Positions 8,969-15,999 of a stretch of DNA of 64,000 nt are shown piece after piece. The stretch is from positions 310,001 through 374,000 of the forward strand of contig CP075528.1 of NCBI GenBank assembly GCA_025808875.1. The letters are read 5' to 3'. Under the pieces are notes generated by a model. That model saw only the letters and a list, made by a program, of their open reading frames with translations. It was not told the DNA's origin and made no database searches. This stretch comes from Enhydrobacter sp. Its GTDB lineage: Bacteria; Pseudomonadota; Alphaproteobacteria; Reyranellales; Reyranellaceae. How positions within the stretch are numbered: position 1 is the first letter of the stretch; every line of letters begins with the position of its first letter. The translations under genes and the position numbers were made by a program.

Positions 8969-9745
8969 ATGCAGACCGTGCCCCTGCGGGACAGACTCCA
9001 GCGACTCTATTTCGGCGGCGACCGCGAGGCGCGCCGCTTCCGCTACGGGCTGGTGGCGTTCGACGTCGTCACCATCGCGGCCTTTCTCGTCTCGTCGACG
9101 GTCGGCGTGCGGGGCTGGGTGGTGGCGCTCGACCTCGCCCTGGCGGTGCTGCTGTCGGTCGAGTTCGCCGCCCGGCTCTATGCCGAGCCGTCGCGCCGCA
9201 AGGCGCTGCTGAGCTTCGTCGCGGTCGCCGACATCGTCGTCATCGCCACCCTGCTGCTGCCGCTGTTCGTCGAGAACCTCGCCTTCCTGCGCATCGCCCG
9301 CGCGCTCCGGCTGCTGCGCTCCTACCACCTGCTGCGCGACCTGCGGCGCGATTCGCCGTGGTTCCGCGGCCACGAGGACATCATCCAGCGCACGGTCAAT
9401 CTCGGCGTCTTCATCTTCATCGTCACGTCGCTGGTGTTCGTCACCCAGCACAACATCAACCCGCAGATCGTCACCTACGTCGACGCGCTCTATTTCACCA
9501 TCACCACGCTGACCACCACCGGCTTCGGCGACATCACGCTCACCGGGCCGGGCGGCCGCATCCTCGCCGTCGTCATCATGGTGGTCGGCGTCGGCCTGTT
9601 CCTGCGCCTGCTGCAGGCGATCTTCCGGCCGAGCAAGGTCCACCACGAATGCCCCGACTGCGGCCTGCTGGTGCACGATGCGGACGCCGTCCATTGCAAG
9701 CATTGCGGACGGGTGCTGCACATCGAGACCGAGGGGGTTGGCTGA
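8969..9745 (+). CDS. Voltage-gated-type potassium channel with C-terminal zinc ribbon
   Basis: A 258-aa ion transport protein. Hydrophobic segments correspond to S1-S4 (about residues 28-120), with an S4-like arginine ladder in FLRIARALRLLRSYHLLRDL. The pore region has the selectivity filter TTTGFGD near residue 180, followed by the S6 segment ILAVVIMVVGVGLFLRLL. The last 35 residues are CPDCGLLVHDADAVHCKHCG, two CxxC knuckles forming a zinc ribbon, unusual for a K+ channel. ATG at 8969 is chosen because earlier in-frame starts add an arginine-rich non-channel segment; its ribosome site is weak. Predicted to sit in the inner membrane with the ribbon in the cytoplasm. Confidence 0.85.
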   Translation: MQTVPLRDRLQRLYFGGDREARRFRYGLVAFDVVTIAAFLVSSTVGVRGWVVALDLALAVLLSVEFAARLYAEPSRRKALLSFVAVADIVVIATLLLPLFVENLAFLRIARALRLLRSYHLLRDLRRDSPWFRGHEDIIQRTVNLGVFIFIVTSLVFVTQHNINPQIVTYVDALYFTITTLTTTGFGDITLTGPGGRILAVVIMVVGVGLFLRLLQAIFRPSKVHHECPDCGLLVHDADAVHCKHCGRVLHIETEGVG

Positions 9746-9784
9746 CGCCGAGGCTTGCCACGATCCGGAACGATGTCCGGCAGG

Positions 9785-10249
9785 TCAGGCACCCGCCCGT
9801 TCACGGTGGAAATACGTGACGTTCACGCGCTTCGAGGCCCTGAAGTACCAGATGAGAAGGGCAATGTGGACGAGGCCGAGAATCCCGGCACCGATCACGA
9901 ACGAGCGCATCCCGGCGGCGACCACGAAGGGCGTCCAAAGCAGATTGAACGCTCCGAGCGCGATGACGACATAGAGCCAGGTGACGACGTACTTCGGAAA
10001 GCGGCGATCCCTGGTGAAGCCGAGATAGGCGAGACAGGCGCCGATCAAGCCGCCAACCGCGGAGACGACGATGTAGAGCGGCGTATAGGCGCCGTATATG
10101 GCCGCCGTTTCGGAATAGGTCAGCAGGCCATAGAGCACGTTGAGCGCTCCCAACGCCAAGAGGACCAGGACGACCAGGAGCCAGCCCTTCACTCCGTAGA
10201 GTGGATGCGCCTTGGCTTCGTCGATGCTGAGCTGCTTCCACTCCCGCAT
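9785..10249 (-). CDS. Small integral membrane protein (possibly DUF2569-like)
   Basis: A 154-aa protein with four predicted membrane helices: GWLLVVLVLLALGALNVLYG, IVVSAVGGLIGACLAYLGF, VTWLYVVIALGAFNLLW and IGAGILGLVHIALLIWYF. A short polar N-terminus (MREWKQLSIDEAKAHPLYG) precedes them. The LYGVKGWLL opening recalls the DUF2569 membrane family, but this is an impression only. ATG at 10249 has a good ribosome site, GGAGAAGAG. The longer frame upstream adds a basic stretch without support. It converges with the channel gene (stops 39 bases apart). Function unknown. Confidence 0.75.
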   Translation of the reverse strand: MREWKQLSIDEAKAHPLYGVKGWLLVVLVLLALGALNVLYGLLTYSETAAIYGAYTPLYIVVSAVGGLIGACLAYLGFTRDRRFPKYVVTWLYVVIALGAFNLLWTPFVVAAGMRSFVIGAGILGLVHIALLIWYFRASKRVNVTYFHRERAGA

Positions 10250-10449
10250 GTCTCTTCTCCTTGCCAGGCCAGTCCCTGCCCTGCCGGCGTCGCCACGGCC
10301 TTGAGTGGGGGCCCTCGCGAGCCGAGGCTCCAGCCTTGCAAGAATCGAGAAACCTGGGAAATTGGCAAGCCGTTTCAAGAGGTTGCAAAGCATCTGCAAG
10401 GTAGCTAACCCTTGGCGCACTCGCTGTGAAATCTGGTGTCGAGAGTGCG

Positions 10450-11616
10450 ATGCAAGGCAAGTTCAGCAAGTGCGTGGAGTGGCACACCCTGTTCGACGCG
10501 CTGTGCCTGGAGCGCGGCCATCTCGACAACAGCCGGCTCGCCAGCGCCTATTGCAGCTTCACCAGAAAGAGCACGCAGAGCTCCTACGAGACGGCGCTGA
10601 AGAACCTCAACAACTGGCGGCAGGGGGTGCATGCGCCGAGCCGCCGCAATTTCCGCATCCTCACCCTGCTGCTCGAGGTCGAGGGCATGGACGGCGAGGT
10701 GCAGGAGCTCTGGAACCGACTCTACGGCGACGTGCAGCGGCGCCGGCCGGCCGTCGAGGAGGAGGGCAACGCGGAGGAGGGCGACGCGGGGGACGCCGCC
10801 GATCCGCCGTCCGCCACCACCGGCACGTCCGGGCGCCGGTCGGGCTGGAAGCCGGCGATCGCCGCCGCCGTGCTGCTGCTTGGCGCGGCGAGCTTCGTCG
10901 GGTTGACCGTCGCCGAGGACTGGTGGCGTCCCGTCGACGCCTCCAAGCTGCCGGGCGCGCCGAGGATCGACATGACCGGGCAGCACATCTTCAACCGCGA
11001 GCTCACCGTCCTCAAGGTGGGCGAATCGGCCGTCATCCACGGCAAGCGCGGGCGGTGTGCCGAGCAGCCGGTGTCGTGGGAGGAGACGTTCCAGGGTTTG
11101 CCGAACCTGTCGACGGGCGTCTGGTCGAACGGCGGCGTCGGCTATCGCGTCAGCCGCTCCTGCGGCGGCCCGACGCCGGCGCGCGCGGTGGTGTTCACCG
11201 CCACCCGGCCGGGAGAGGACCGCTTCATGCTCTACGAGGATCCGGTGGTCATCCGGGTCGAGCCGGCGGAGGCGCCGCCGGTCGCCGATGCCGGGCCGGC
11301 CGGCCCGACGGCGATCGACAGGGCGGGACAGCCGGTTGCCTGGCAGCCGTCGGTCGTCGCCAAGGTGGGCGAGGCGATCGTCGTTCACGGCAAGCGCGGG
11401 CGATGCGGCGAGCCGCCACCGTCCTGGGAAGAGGTCGCGGGCGAACTGCCGACGCTCTCGATCGGCGCGTGGTCGGACGGCGGCGTCGGCCATCGCTACA
11501 GCGACGCCTGCGGCGGCGACACGCCGGTGCGGGCGGTCGTGTTCACTGCCACGCGTGCCGGCCAGCAGCGGCTGCGTCTCTTCGGTGACCCGGTCGACAT
11601 CCGGGTCGAGCCGTAG
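10450..11616 (+). CDS. Membrane-anchored protein with N-terminal HTH-like region and two tandem periplasmic repeats
   Basis: A 388-aa protein of unrecognised family. Residues ~1-95 are soluble and helical, with LNNWRQGVHAPSRRNFRIL suggesting a DNA-binding-like helical module. An acidic linker follows, then one membrane helix (PAIAAAVLLLGAASFVGLTV, about residues 137-156). The outer part contains two ~85-residue copies of one domain. Both start KVGE, share VHGKRGRC or IHGKRGRC, contain GGVGYR or GGVGHR, then SCGG or ACGG, AVVFTATR, and end IRVEP. Each copy has two conserved cysteines, probably a disulfide in the periplasm. ATG at 10450 is preferred over GTG at 10426 because neither upstream sequence has a strong ribosome site and ATG fits the common start. 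A transmembrane sensor role is inference. Confidence 0.75.
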   Translation: MQGKFSKCVEWHTLFDALCLERGHLDNSRLASAYCSFTRKSTQSSYETALKNLNNWRQGVHAPSRRNFRILTLLLEVEGMDGEVQELWNRLYGDVQRRRPAVEEEGNAEEGDAGDAADPPSATTGTSGRRSGWKPAIAAAVLLLGAASFVGLTVAEDWWRPVDASKLPGAPRIDMTGQHIFNRELTVLKVGESAVIHGKRGRCAEQPVSWEETFQGLPNLSTGVWSNGGVGYRVSRSCGGPTPARAVVFTATRPGEDRFMLYEDPVVIRVEPAEAPPVADAGPAGPTAIDRAGQPVAWQPSVVAKVGEAIVVHGKRGRCGEPPPSWEEVAGELPTLSIGAWSDGGVGHRYSDACGGDTPVRAVVFTATRAGQQRLRLFGDPVDIRVEP

Positions 11617-11631
11617 GTGCCGCCCGGCGGC

Positions 11632-12282
11632 TCAGGCGCCGAGCTGCCTGAGTTCGGACTCCAGCATCTGCTTCTCGCCGCGCAGGTCGGCCCTCGTGCC
11701 GTCGGCGCGGCGTTCGAGCTCGTGCTCGATGGCGACGAGGCGCGCGCGGATCTCGGCGATCCGGGTGGCGACGGCGCGGCCGAGATTCCGTGCCGCGACG
11801 CGCCACAGCACGACGGCCGCGAGCGCCAGGATCCAGGCGAGACCCGTGCCCATGCTCCACCAGCCGAGCTGCTCGTGCACGCGAGAGTCGAAGCGCAGCG
11901 CCCAGCTCGAGGTGTTGTTGATCTTGACCAGCAGGATGATCGTCACGAGCGCGGCCACCACGAGAAGCACGATGGCGACGATGCGCAGGGCCGCGACCTG
12001 GCCGTGAAGCTGCGTCCGGCCCGCCGCAGTCGCCGCGATCCCGGCGGCGCGTGCGCGATCCTGCTCGAGTTGCCGGCGGATGCGGTCGCGAAAGAAATAG
12101 GCCGCACCGGCGACGATCAGGAGGGTGACGATCAGTCCCGGCAGGAAGCCGCCGCCCGAGTCGCCGCCGCGGGCGGCCTGGGCGAAGGCCTCGCCGGTCG
12201 CCGCCAGCGAGAGGGCGACGGTCGTGCCGACCATGGTCCAGGATTCGCGCCGGTCCGGTTGGATTCGCCGACGCGCGGTCAT
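11632..12282 (-). CDS. Integral membrane protein with C-terminal coiled coil
   Basis: A 216-aa protein of unknown function. An N-terminal hydrophobic segment (about residues 16-35, ending EAFAQA) could be a cleaved signal or a membrane anchor. Three more hydrophobic stretches follow: FLPGLIVTLLIVAGAAYFF, IVAIVLLVVAALVTIILLV and MGTGLAWILALAAVVLWRV. The last ~50 residues, from about ATRIAEIRARLVAIEHELE onward, are charged and heptad-like, consistent with a coiled coil. ATG at 12282 overlaps the stop of the upstream secreted-protein gene (ATGA), so the two are translationally coupled and may interact. It converges with the tandem-repeat membrane protein; the stops are only 15 bases apart. Confidence 0.75.
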   Translation of the reverse strand: MTARRRIQPDRRESWTMVGTTVALSLAATGEAFAQAARGGDSGGGFLPGLIVTLLIVAGAAYFFRDRIRRQLEQDRARAAGIAATAAGRTQLHGQVAALRIVAIVLLVVAALVTIILLVKINNTSSWALRFDSRVHEQLGWWSMGTGLAWILALAAVVLWRVAARNLGRAVATRIAEIRARLVAIEHELERRADGTRADLRGEKQMLESELRQLGA

Positions 12283-13223
12283 GGCGCGAGCTCCAGCGAG
12301 AAGCGCGACTTCGCCCGGTCGCACTTCCCGGCCAGCGAGCCGTTGGTGCACAGCCAGCCCTCGATGTTCGACGCGGTCACGACCCCGTCGTAGCGGTTGA
12401 ACCGACCGGACTTGTTCGTCGGGTTCTGGATCCAGGCCGTCTCCATGAGGGAGATCGTCTTGCCGTTCGCCTTGCCGGCGAGGGCCAGCACCGAGCCCGA
12501 TTGCCATTTCATGCGCGCCCGGAACGTGCCCTTGGCCGCATCGTAGTCGCTGAACGACACCTCGATCCTGTGACTCTGGCTTCTTATGCCGCCCTCGTCG
12601 ATGTAGACGCCGCGCAGGGCGACCCCGCTGCCGAGGACCCGCTCCATCGACGCGAAGTGTTCGGCGTTCCTCTTGCGCAGGGTGGCGGCGGCCTCCTGCT
12701 TCGCCGTGCCGTGACTGAGCCGCAGGATCTGGCCGCTCGTTCCGATGCCGAGGTTCTCGACGACGATGTTGCCCAGGCGACTCTCCCGTTCCCGGGTCCC
12801 GAGCATGGTTCCGATCTGCAGGATGCGGGTTCGCGACAGATAGCGCTCGAGGAATTTCTCCATGAGCGGCTCGACTCCCCAACTCCGCTGTCCCGACGCC
12901 ACGATGAAGACGACGCTGTCGAGCCGGCCGGCCGACGTGCGCGCCACCAGGAACTGGTAGTTGTTGCCCGCGCATCCGTAGCCGTTGTCTCCGGCCCGAT
13001 TGGTCATGTCGCGCGGCGTGCAGCCGACGATCGTCGCCAGGGCGTTCGCTTCGTCCTGCGGCGCCAGCAGGAGGCGGTTGGCGCGTTCGGCGTCCTCGTT
13101 CGCCAGCGCAGGCGAGGGCGCCAGGGCGAGCGCCGCGGCGGCTGCCGCCGCCAGGACGAGCCGACGGGCGACCTCGCTCGCGGCGGTTCCGTCCGCTTGG
13201 CAAACGGCGTTCGGCTTCGACAT
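12279..13223 (-). CDS. Secreted/periplasmic protein of unknown function
   Basis: A 314-aa protein with a long signal peptide: basic ARR near residue 19, a hydrophobic alanine/leucine stretch, then a likely cleavage at PALA-NEDAE (about residue 42). The mature part has no recognised catalytic motif. It includes cysteines in VGCTPRD, YGCAGN and WLCTNG...KCDR that may pair in the periplasm, and a C-terminal region suggestive of a measured or binding beta fold (FRARMKWQSGSVLALAG). ATG at 13223 has a nearby purine run (GGAGGAAG). The gene is coupled by ATGA to the membrane/coiled-coil gene downstream. Function not identified. Confidence 0.78.
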   Translation of the reverse strand: MSKPNAVCQADGTAASEVARRLVLAAAAAAALALAPSPALANEDAERANRLLLAPQDEANALATIVGCTPRDMTNRAGDNGYGCAGNNYQFLVARTSAGRLDSVVFIVASGQRSWGVEPLMEKFLERYLSRTRILQIGTMLGTRERESRLGNIVVENLGIGTSGQILRLSHGTAKQEAAATLRKRNAEHFASMERVLGSGVALRGVYIDEGGIRSQSHRIEVSFSDYDAAKGTFRARMKWQSGSVLALAGKANGKTISLMETAWIQNPTNKSGRFNRYDGVVTASNIEGWLCTNGSLAGKCDRAKSRFSLELAP

Positions 13224-13300
13224 CGGGGCTTCCTCCTGCGGGATGGCCGCGGCTGCGGATGCCGGTCCCTACAGGACATCGACCGTGCCGATCACCGGCA

Positions 13301-13330
13301 GAACGGGAAATCTCGGAAGAAGCGGAAGCC
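13301..13330. repeat. 9-base-phased GGAA repeat (three units)
   Basis: Three units in exact 9-base phase, ending GGGAA, CGGAA and CGGAA, in the 176-base divergent gap between the secreted protein gene (start 13223) and the gene at 13400. The pattern matches the blocks at 6779-6808 and 6861-6890. It sits where a regulator or a nucleoid protein could act, but nothing proves that. Confidence 0.45.
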
Positions 13331-13399
13331 GTGCCCGATACGCCAGCGTTTTCAGGCGCTTGGTCGCTCCCGACGAGCGATGTATAGCGACCGGGGATC

Positions 13400-14065
13400 A
13401 TGGCGAGAAAGAAGAAGACCGCGAAAGCCGCCGCCGGACGGGCCGCCGCCGGAAGGGCCGCGCCGCGGGCGCCACAGGTGCCGGGGCGACAGGCGCGCCG
13501 CGCCGCGCCGCCGCCGCTCACCCTGCGGCAGGAACTGCTCGCGATGGCGCGCGAGGAGGTGTCGTGGCTGCGGCGCGCGCTGGTGACGGTTTCGGCGCTC
13601 TTCCTGCTCGCCCTCGCCGCCGCGGGCCTGTGGTCGCTGCGGCCGGTGCCGGCCTATTCGTCGGACGACGTGGTGACCGGCTCGCCGTTCGACGTCGCCT
13701 TCCGGGTCGAGAACACCAGCCCGTGGTTTCCCCTCGCCGATCTCAGGATCGGCTGCGTGCTCGCCCATATCCGGGCGTCGGGCACGCCGCCGACTCTGAT
13801 CGACTCGGTCGACGTCCAGTTCCCGTCGGGCACGCAGCGGCTCGAGCCCGGCGAGTCGGCGCACTTCCGCTGCCCGTTCCGCCCCCTGATCGGCCATCCG
13901 ATCGTCGACGACGCCGGCATCGTCCAGCGCGCCGAGATCTACTTCCACAGCAAGTACGACCTGCCGCTGGTGGGCACGCTCCGCCTGACCCACAACAGCC
14001 CGCACTATTATCTCAACACGCGCCTGCTGCCGCCGCGCTGGACGAGCCGCGGGGAAGAGGAGTGA
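13400..14065 (+). CDS. Single-span membrane protein with basic N-terminus
   Basis: A 221-aa protein not assigned to a family. Residues 1-~40 are a low-complexity lysine/alanine/arginine/proline tail on the cytoplasmic side. A membrane helix follows at about residues 60-82 (ALVTVSALFLLALAAAGLWSL). The remaining ~135 residues are periplasmic and beta-rich, with the FDVAFRVENTSPWFPLADLR segment resembling an immunoglobulin-like or CARDB-type fold (inference). Cysteines at GCVLAH and FRCPF may pair. ATG at 13400 follows GGGGATC. It runs divergently from the secreted protein gene and convergently toward the glycosyltransferase. Confidence 0.72.
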   Translation: MARKKKTAKAAAGRAAAGRAAPRAPQVPGRQARRAAPPPLTLRQELLAMAREEVSWLRRALVTVSALFLLALAAAGLWSLRPVPAYSSDDVVTGSPFDVAFRVENTSPWFPLADLRIGCVLAHIRASGTPPTLIDSVDVQFPSGTQRLEPGESAHFRCPFRPLIGHPIVDDAGIVQRAEIYFHSKYDLPLVGTLRLTHNSPHYYLNTRLLPPRWTSRGEEE

Positions 14066-14071
14066 CCGGCG

Positions 14072-15043
14072 TCAGGCCGGCGTGACGTAGTGCCCGGCGA
14101 GGCGGCCGGCGAGTCGCAGGACGGGCGCCATCAACCGGCGCCGCAGCCGCGGCTCTCCGCGCTCGTCGGGCTCGACCTCGTCGGGCAGGCCGAGCTCGCG
14201 CCGGATCCGCTCGAGTTCGCCGAGATAGGGCGCGTAGAGCCTCCGCCGCACCGTCGGCGTGAAGGGCCCGAGATAGGACACGTTGCTGCAGAGATAGAGA
14301 TCGGCGTCGAGCCGGGTCAGCCCCGAGTAGTGGAAGAAGATCAGCGGATGGCCGCCGTCGACGACGAAGCGTCCATCGGTGGATGCGGCGACCGAATGCC
14401 GGCAGATGTTCCACGGCCCGAGATTGGCGCCCGGATGGGCGATCTCGACCACCCGGGGGAAGGCGGCGATCATGCCGTCGAGGTATTTCTGGTCGGCGAA
14501 GCGCTCGCCGTCGACATAGCCGTAGCACCATTCGATGCAGCGCTCGCGCCACCAATGCGCCGCCATCCAGCCGACCGGGTCGTTGCGGAAACTCACCCAG
14601 CCGACATTCAGCCGGCCGTACTTCTCCAGGCGCTTCGTCCACCAATGGTGCCGATGACCAACGAGGCCGACCGAGGCTCCGGCCATGGCCTCGAACAGCG
14701 GCGCGGGGCTCGAATAGAAGAAGAGGTCGGCGTCGACATAGGTCACGATCCCGTCGGGCGCGGCGCGGCGCAGCATCGCCGCCACCAGGCAGCCGGACAG
14801 GGTGAAGTAATAGTCGCGCAGCGAGCGCGTGTCCTTGATCGCCAGCAGGTCGGGATGGTCGCGCTCGAAATCGGCGAGCCGGATCGCCTCGATGCCCGTC
14901 TCGCGCGCCAGGCCCCGTTCGCCGTCGGGCGTGAGACAGAGCACGACGATGCGGCAGCCCGGATCGACGCGGCGGAGCGAGCGGATCATCGCCACGCCGC
15001 GCGCGAGGAAGCGATGGTCGAAGTAGGTGCAATAGAGATGCAT
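14072..15043 (-). CDS. Nucleotide-sugar glycosyltransferase (GT-A fold)
   Basis: A 323-aa GT-A-type glycosyltransferase. The start MHLYCTYFDHRFLARGVAMI is typical of enzymes with a first beta strand followed by a loop for the nucleotide sugar. The metal-binding DxD motif is YVDADLFFY (near residues 102-104). Later blocks, GVWVSFRNDPVGWMAAHWW-like and DQKYLDGMIAAFP, match family 8/77-like transferases, and HFSGL-equivalent reads FFHYSGLTRLDADLY. ATG at 15043 is the only start before the first strand. It sits 23 bases downstream of the LLM gene in the same direction. The acceptor is unknown; cell-surface sugar synthesis is likely. Confidence 0.82.
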   Translation of the reverse strand: MHLYCTYFDHRFLARGVAMIRSLRRVDPGCRIVVLCLTPDGERGLARETGIEAIRLADFERDHPDLLAIKDTRSLRDYYFTLSGCLVAAMLRRAAPDGIVTYVDADLFFYSSPAPLFEAMAGASVGLVGHRHHWWTKRLEKYGRLNVGWVSFRNDPVGWMAAHWWRERCIEWCYGYVDGERFADQKYLDGMIAAFPRVVEIAHPGANLGPWNICRHSVAASTDGRFVVDGGHPLIFFHYSGLTRLDADLYLCSNVSYLGPFTPTVRRRLYAPYLGELERIRRELGLPDEVEPDERGEPRLRRRLMAPVLRLAGRLAGHYVTPA

Positions 15044-15066
15044 CGCGCGCCGCCGCCGCCCGCTCC

Positions 15067-15975
15067 TCAGGCGAATGCGGCGAAGACCTCCTCGATCGCC
15101 TTCATCTGGTTGCCGGCGGCCGACGAGGGCACGAGGATCGGCGTGTGGACGCCGGCGGCGCGCCACGCCTCGACGCGCTCGCGCACCGCGGCGGTCGGGC
15201 CGAACAGCGTGTTGTCGGCCAGCCAGCGGTCGGTCAGGTACTTCGGCACGTCGTCGCGGCGGCCCTCGGCGACCGCCGTCTCGATCGCGTCCATCTCCTC
15301 GACGTAGCCTGCCTCCTTCCAGTAGTTCCGGTAGTTCGGCAGAAAGGCGTAGTTGGTGAGCGTGCGCCGATTCACCGCCCGGGCGGCCTCGACGTCGTCG
15401 CAGATGCAGGTCGGGATCATGTTGCCGATGAAGAAATCGGCATCGTTGCGCCGGGCCGCCGGCAGCGCCTGGAGCGAGGTTTCCATGTGCGACAGCGAGG
15501 CGTTGGCGAACACCACGCCCTCGGCCAGCTCGCCCGCCAGCGCCACCATCCTGCGGCGCAAGGCGGCGACGATGATCGGCGGCAGCGCGCCGAACGACTT
15601 CTCGGCGCGGAACTTCTCGATGAAGGCGCGGGTGTCGGCGAGCGGCTTGCCCGGCGTCACGCCCATGCGCACGTGCGAGGGGCCGTGGGCGATGCCGATG
15701 CCGAGGCGGAAGCGCCCATTCGAGATCTCGTGCATCATCGCCGCGCTCTGCGCGAAATCGACGATGGTGCGCTGGTAGATCGGCGCGATGGCCGTGCCGA
15801 ACGGCACCGACGTCGTGTTCCAGGCGAGCGCCTCGCACATCGACATGTTGCCGAACGGGCTCGGCACGTAGATGCCGGCATAGCCGCGCCGCTCGGCCTC
15901 GCGGCACAGCTCGAGGGTGGTCCGCCGCCGCCCCGGCACGGCGATCAGGCACAGGGCGGGCAGCGGTTCGGCCAT
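15067..15975 (-). CDS. LLM-class flavin-dependent oxidoreductase
   Basis: A 302-aa member of the bacterial luciferase-like superfamily, which uses FMN or coenzyme F420. Typical segments are the short N-terminal strand (PALCLIAVPG), the AERRGYAGIYVPSPFGNM region, the SVPFGTAIAPIYQRT block that lines the cofactor site, and NGRFRLGIGIAHGPSHVRMG. The C-terminus ends GVHTPILVPSS. No residue tells FMN and F420 apart by eye. ATG at 15975 is preceded by GGAGGAATCG. It lies 24 bases downstream of the IlvD-family gene, suggesting one minus-strand unit: dehydratase, LLM enzyme, glycosyltransferase. Confidence 0.87.
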   Translation of the reverse strand: MAEPLPALCLIAVPGRRRTTLELCREAERRGYAGIYVPSPFGNMSMCEALAWNTTSVPFGTAIAPIYQRTIVDFAQSAAMMHEISNGRFRLGIGIAHGPSHVRMGVTPGKPLADTRAFIEKFRAEKSFGALPPIIVAALRRRMVALAGELAEGVVFANASLSHMETSLQALPAARRNDADFFIGNMIPTCICDDVEAARAVNRRTLTNYAFLPNYRNYWKEAGYVEEMDAIETAVAEGRRDDVPKYLTDRWLADNTLFGPTAAVRERVEAWRAAGVHTPILVPSSAAGNQMKAIEEVFAAFA

Positions 15976-15999
15976 CGTTCGATTCCTCCGGTCGTCGGT

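Noticed and set aside
10426..10449. GTG start 24 bases upstream for the tandem-repeat membrane protein
   Set aside because: No ribosome site precedes it, and ATG at 10450 suffices; not excluded.
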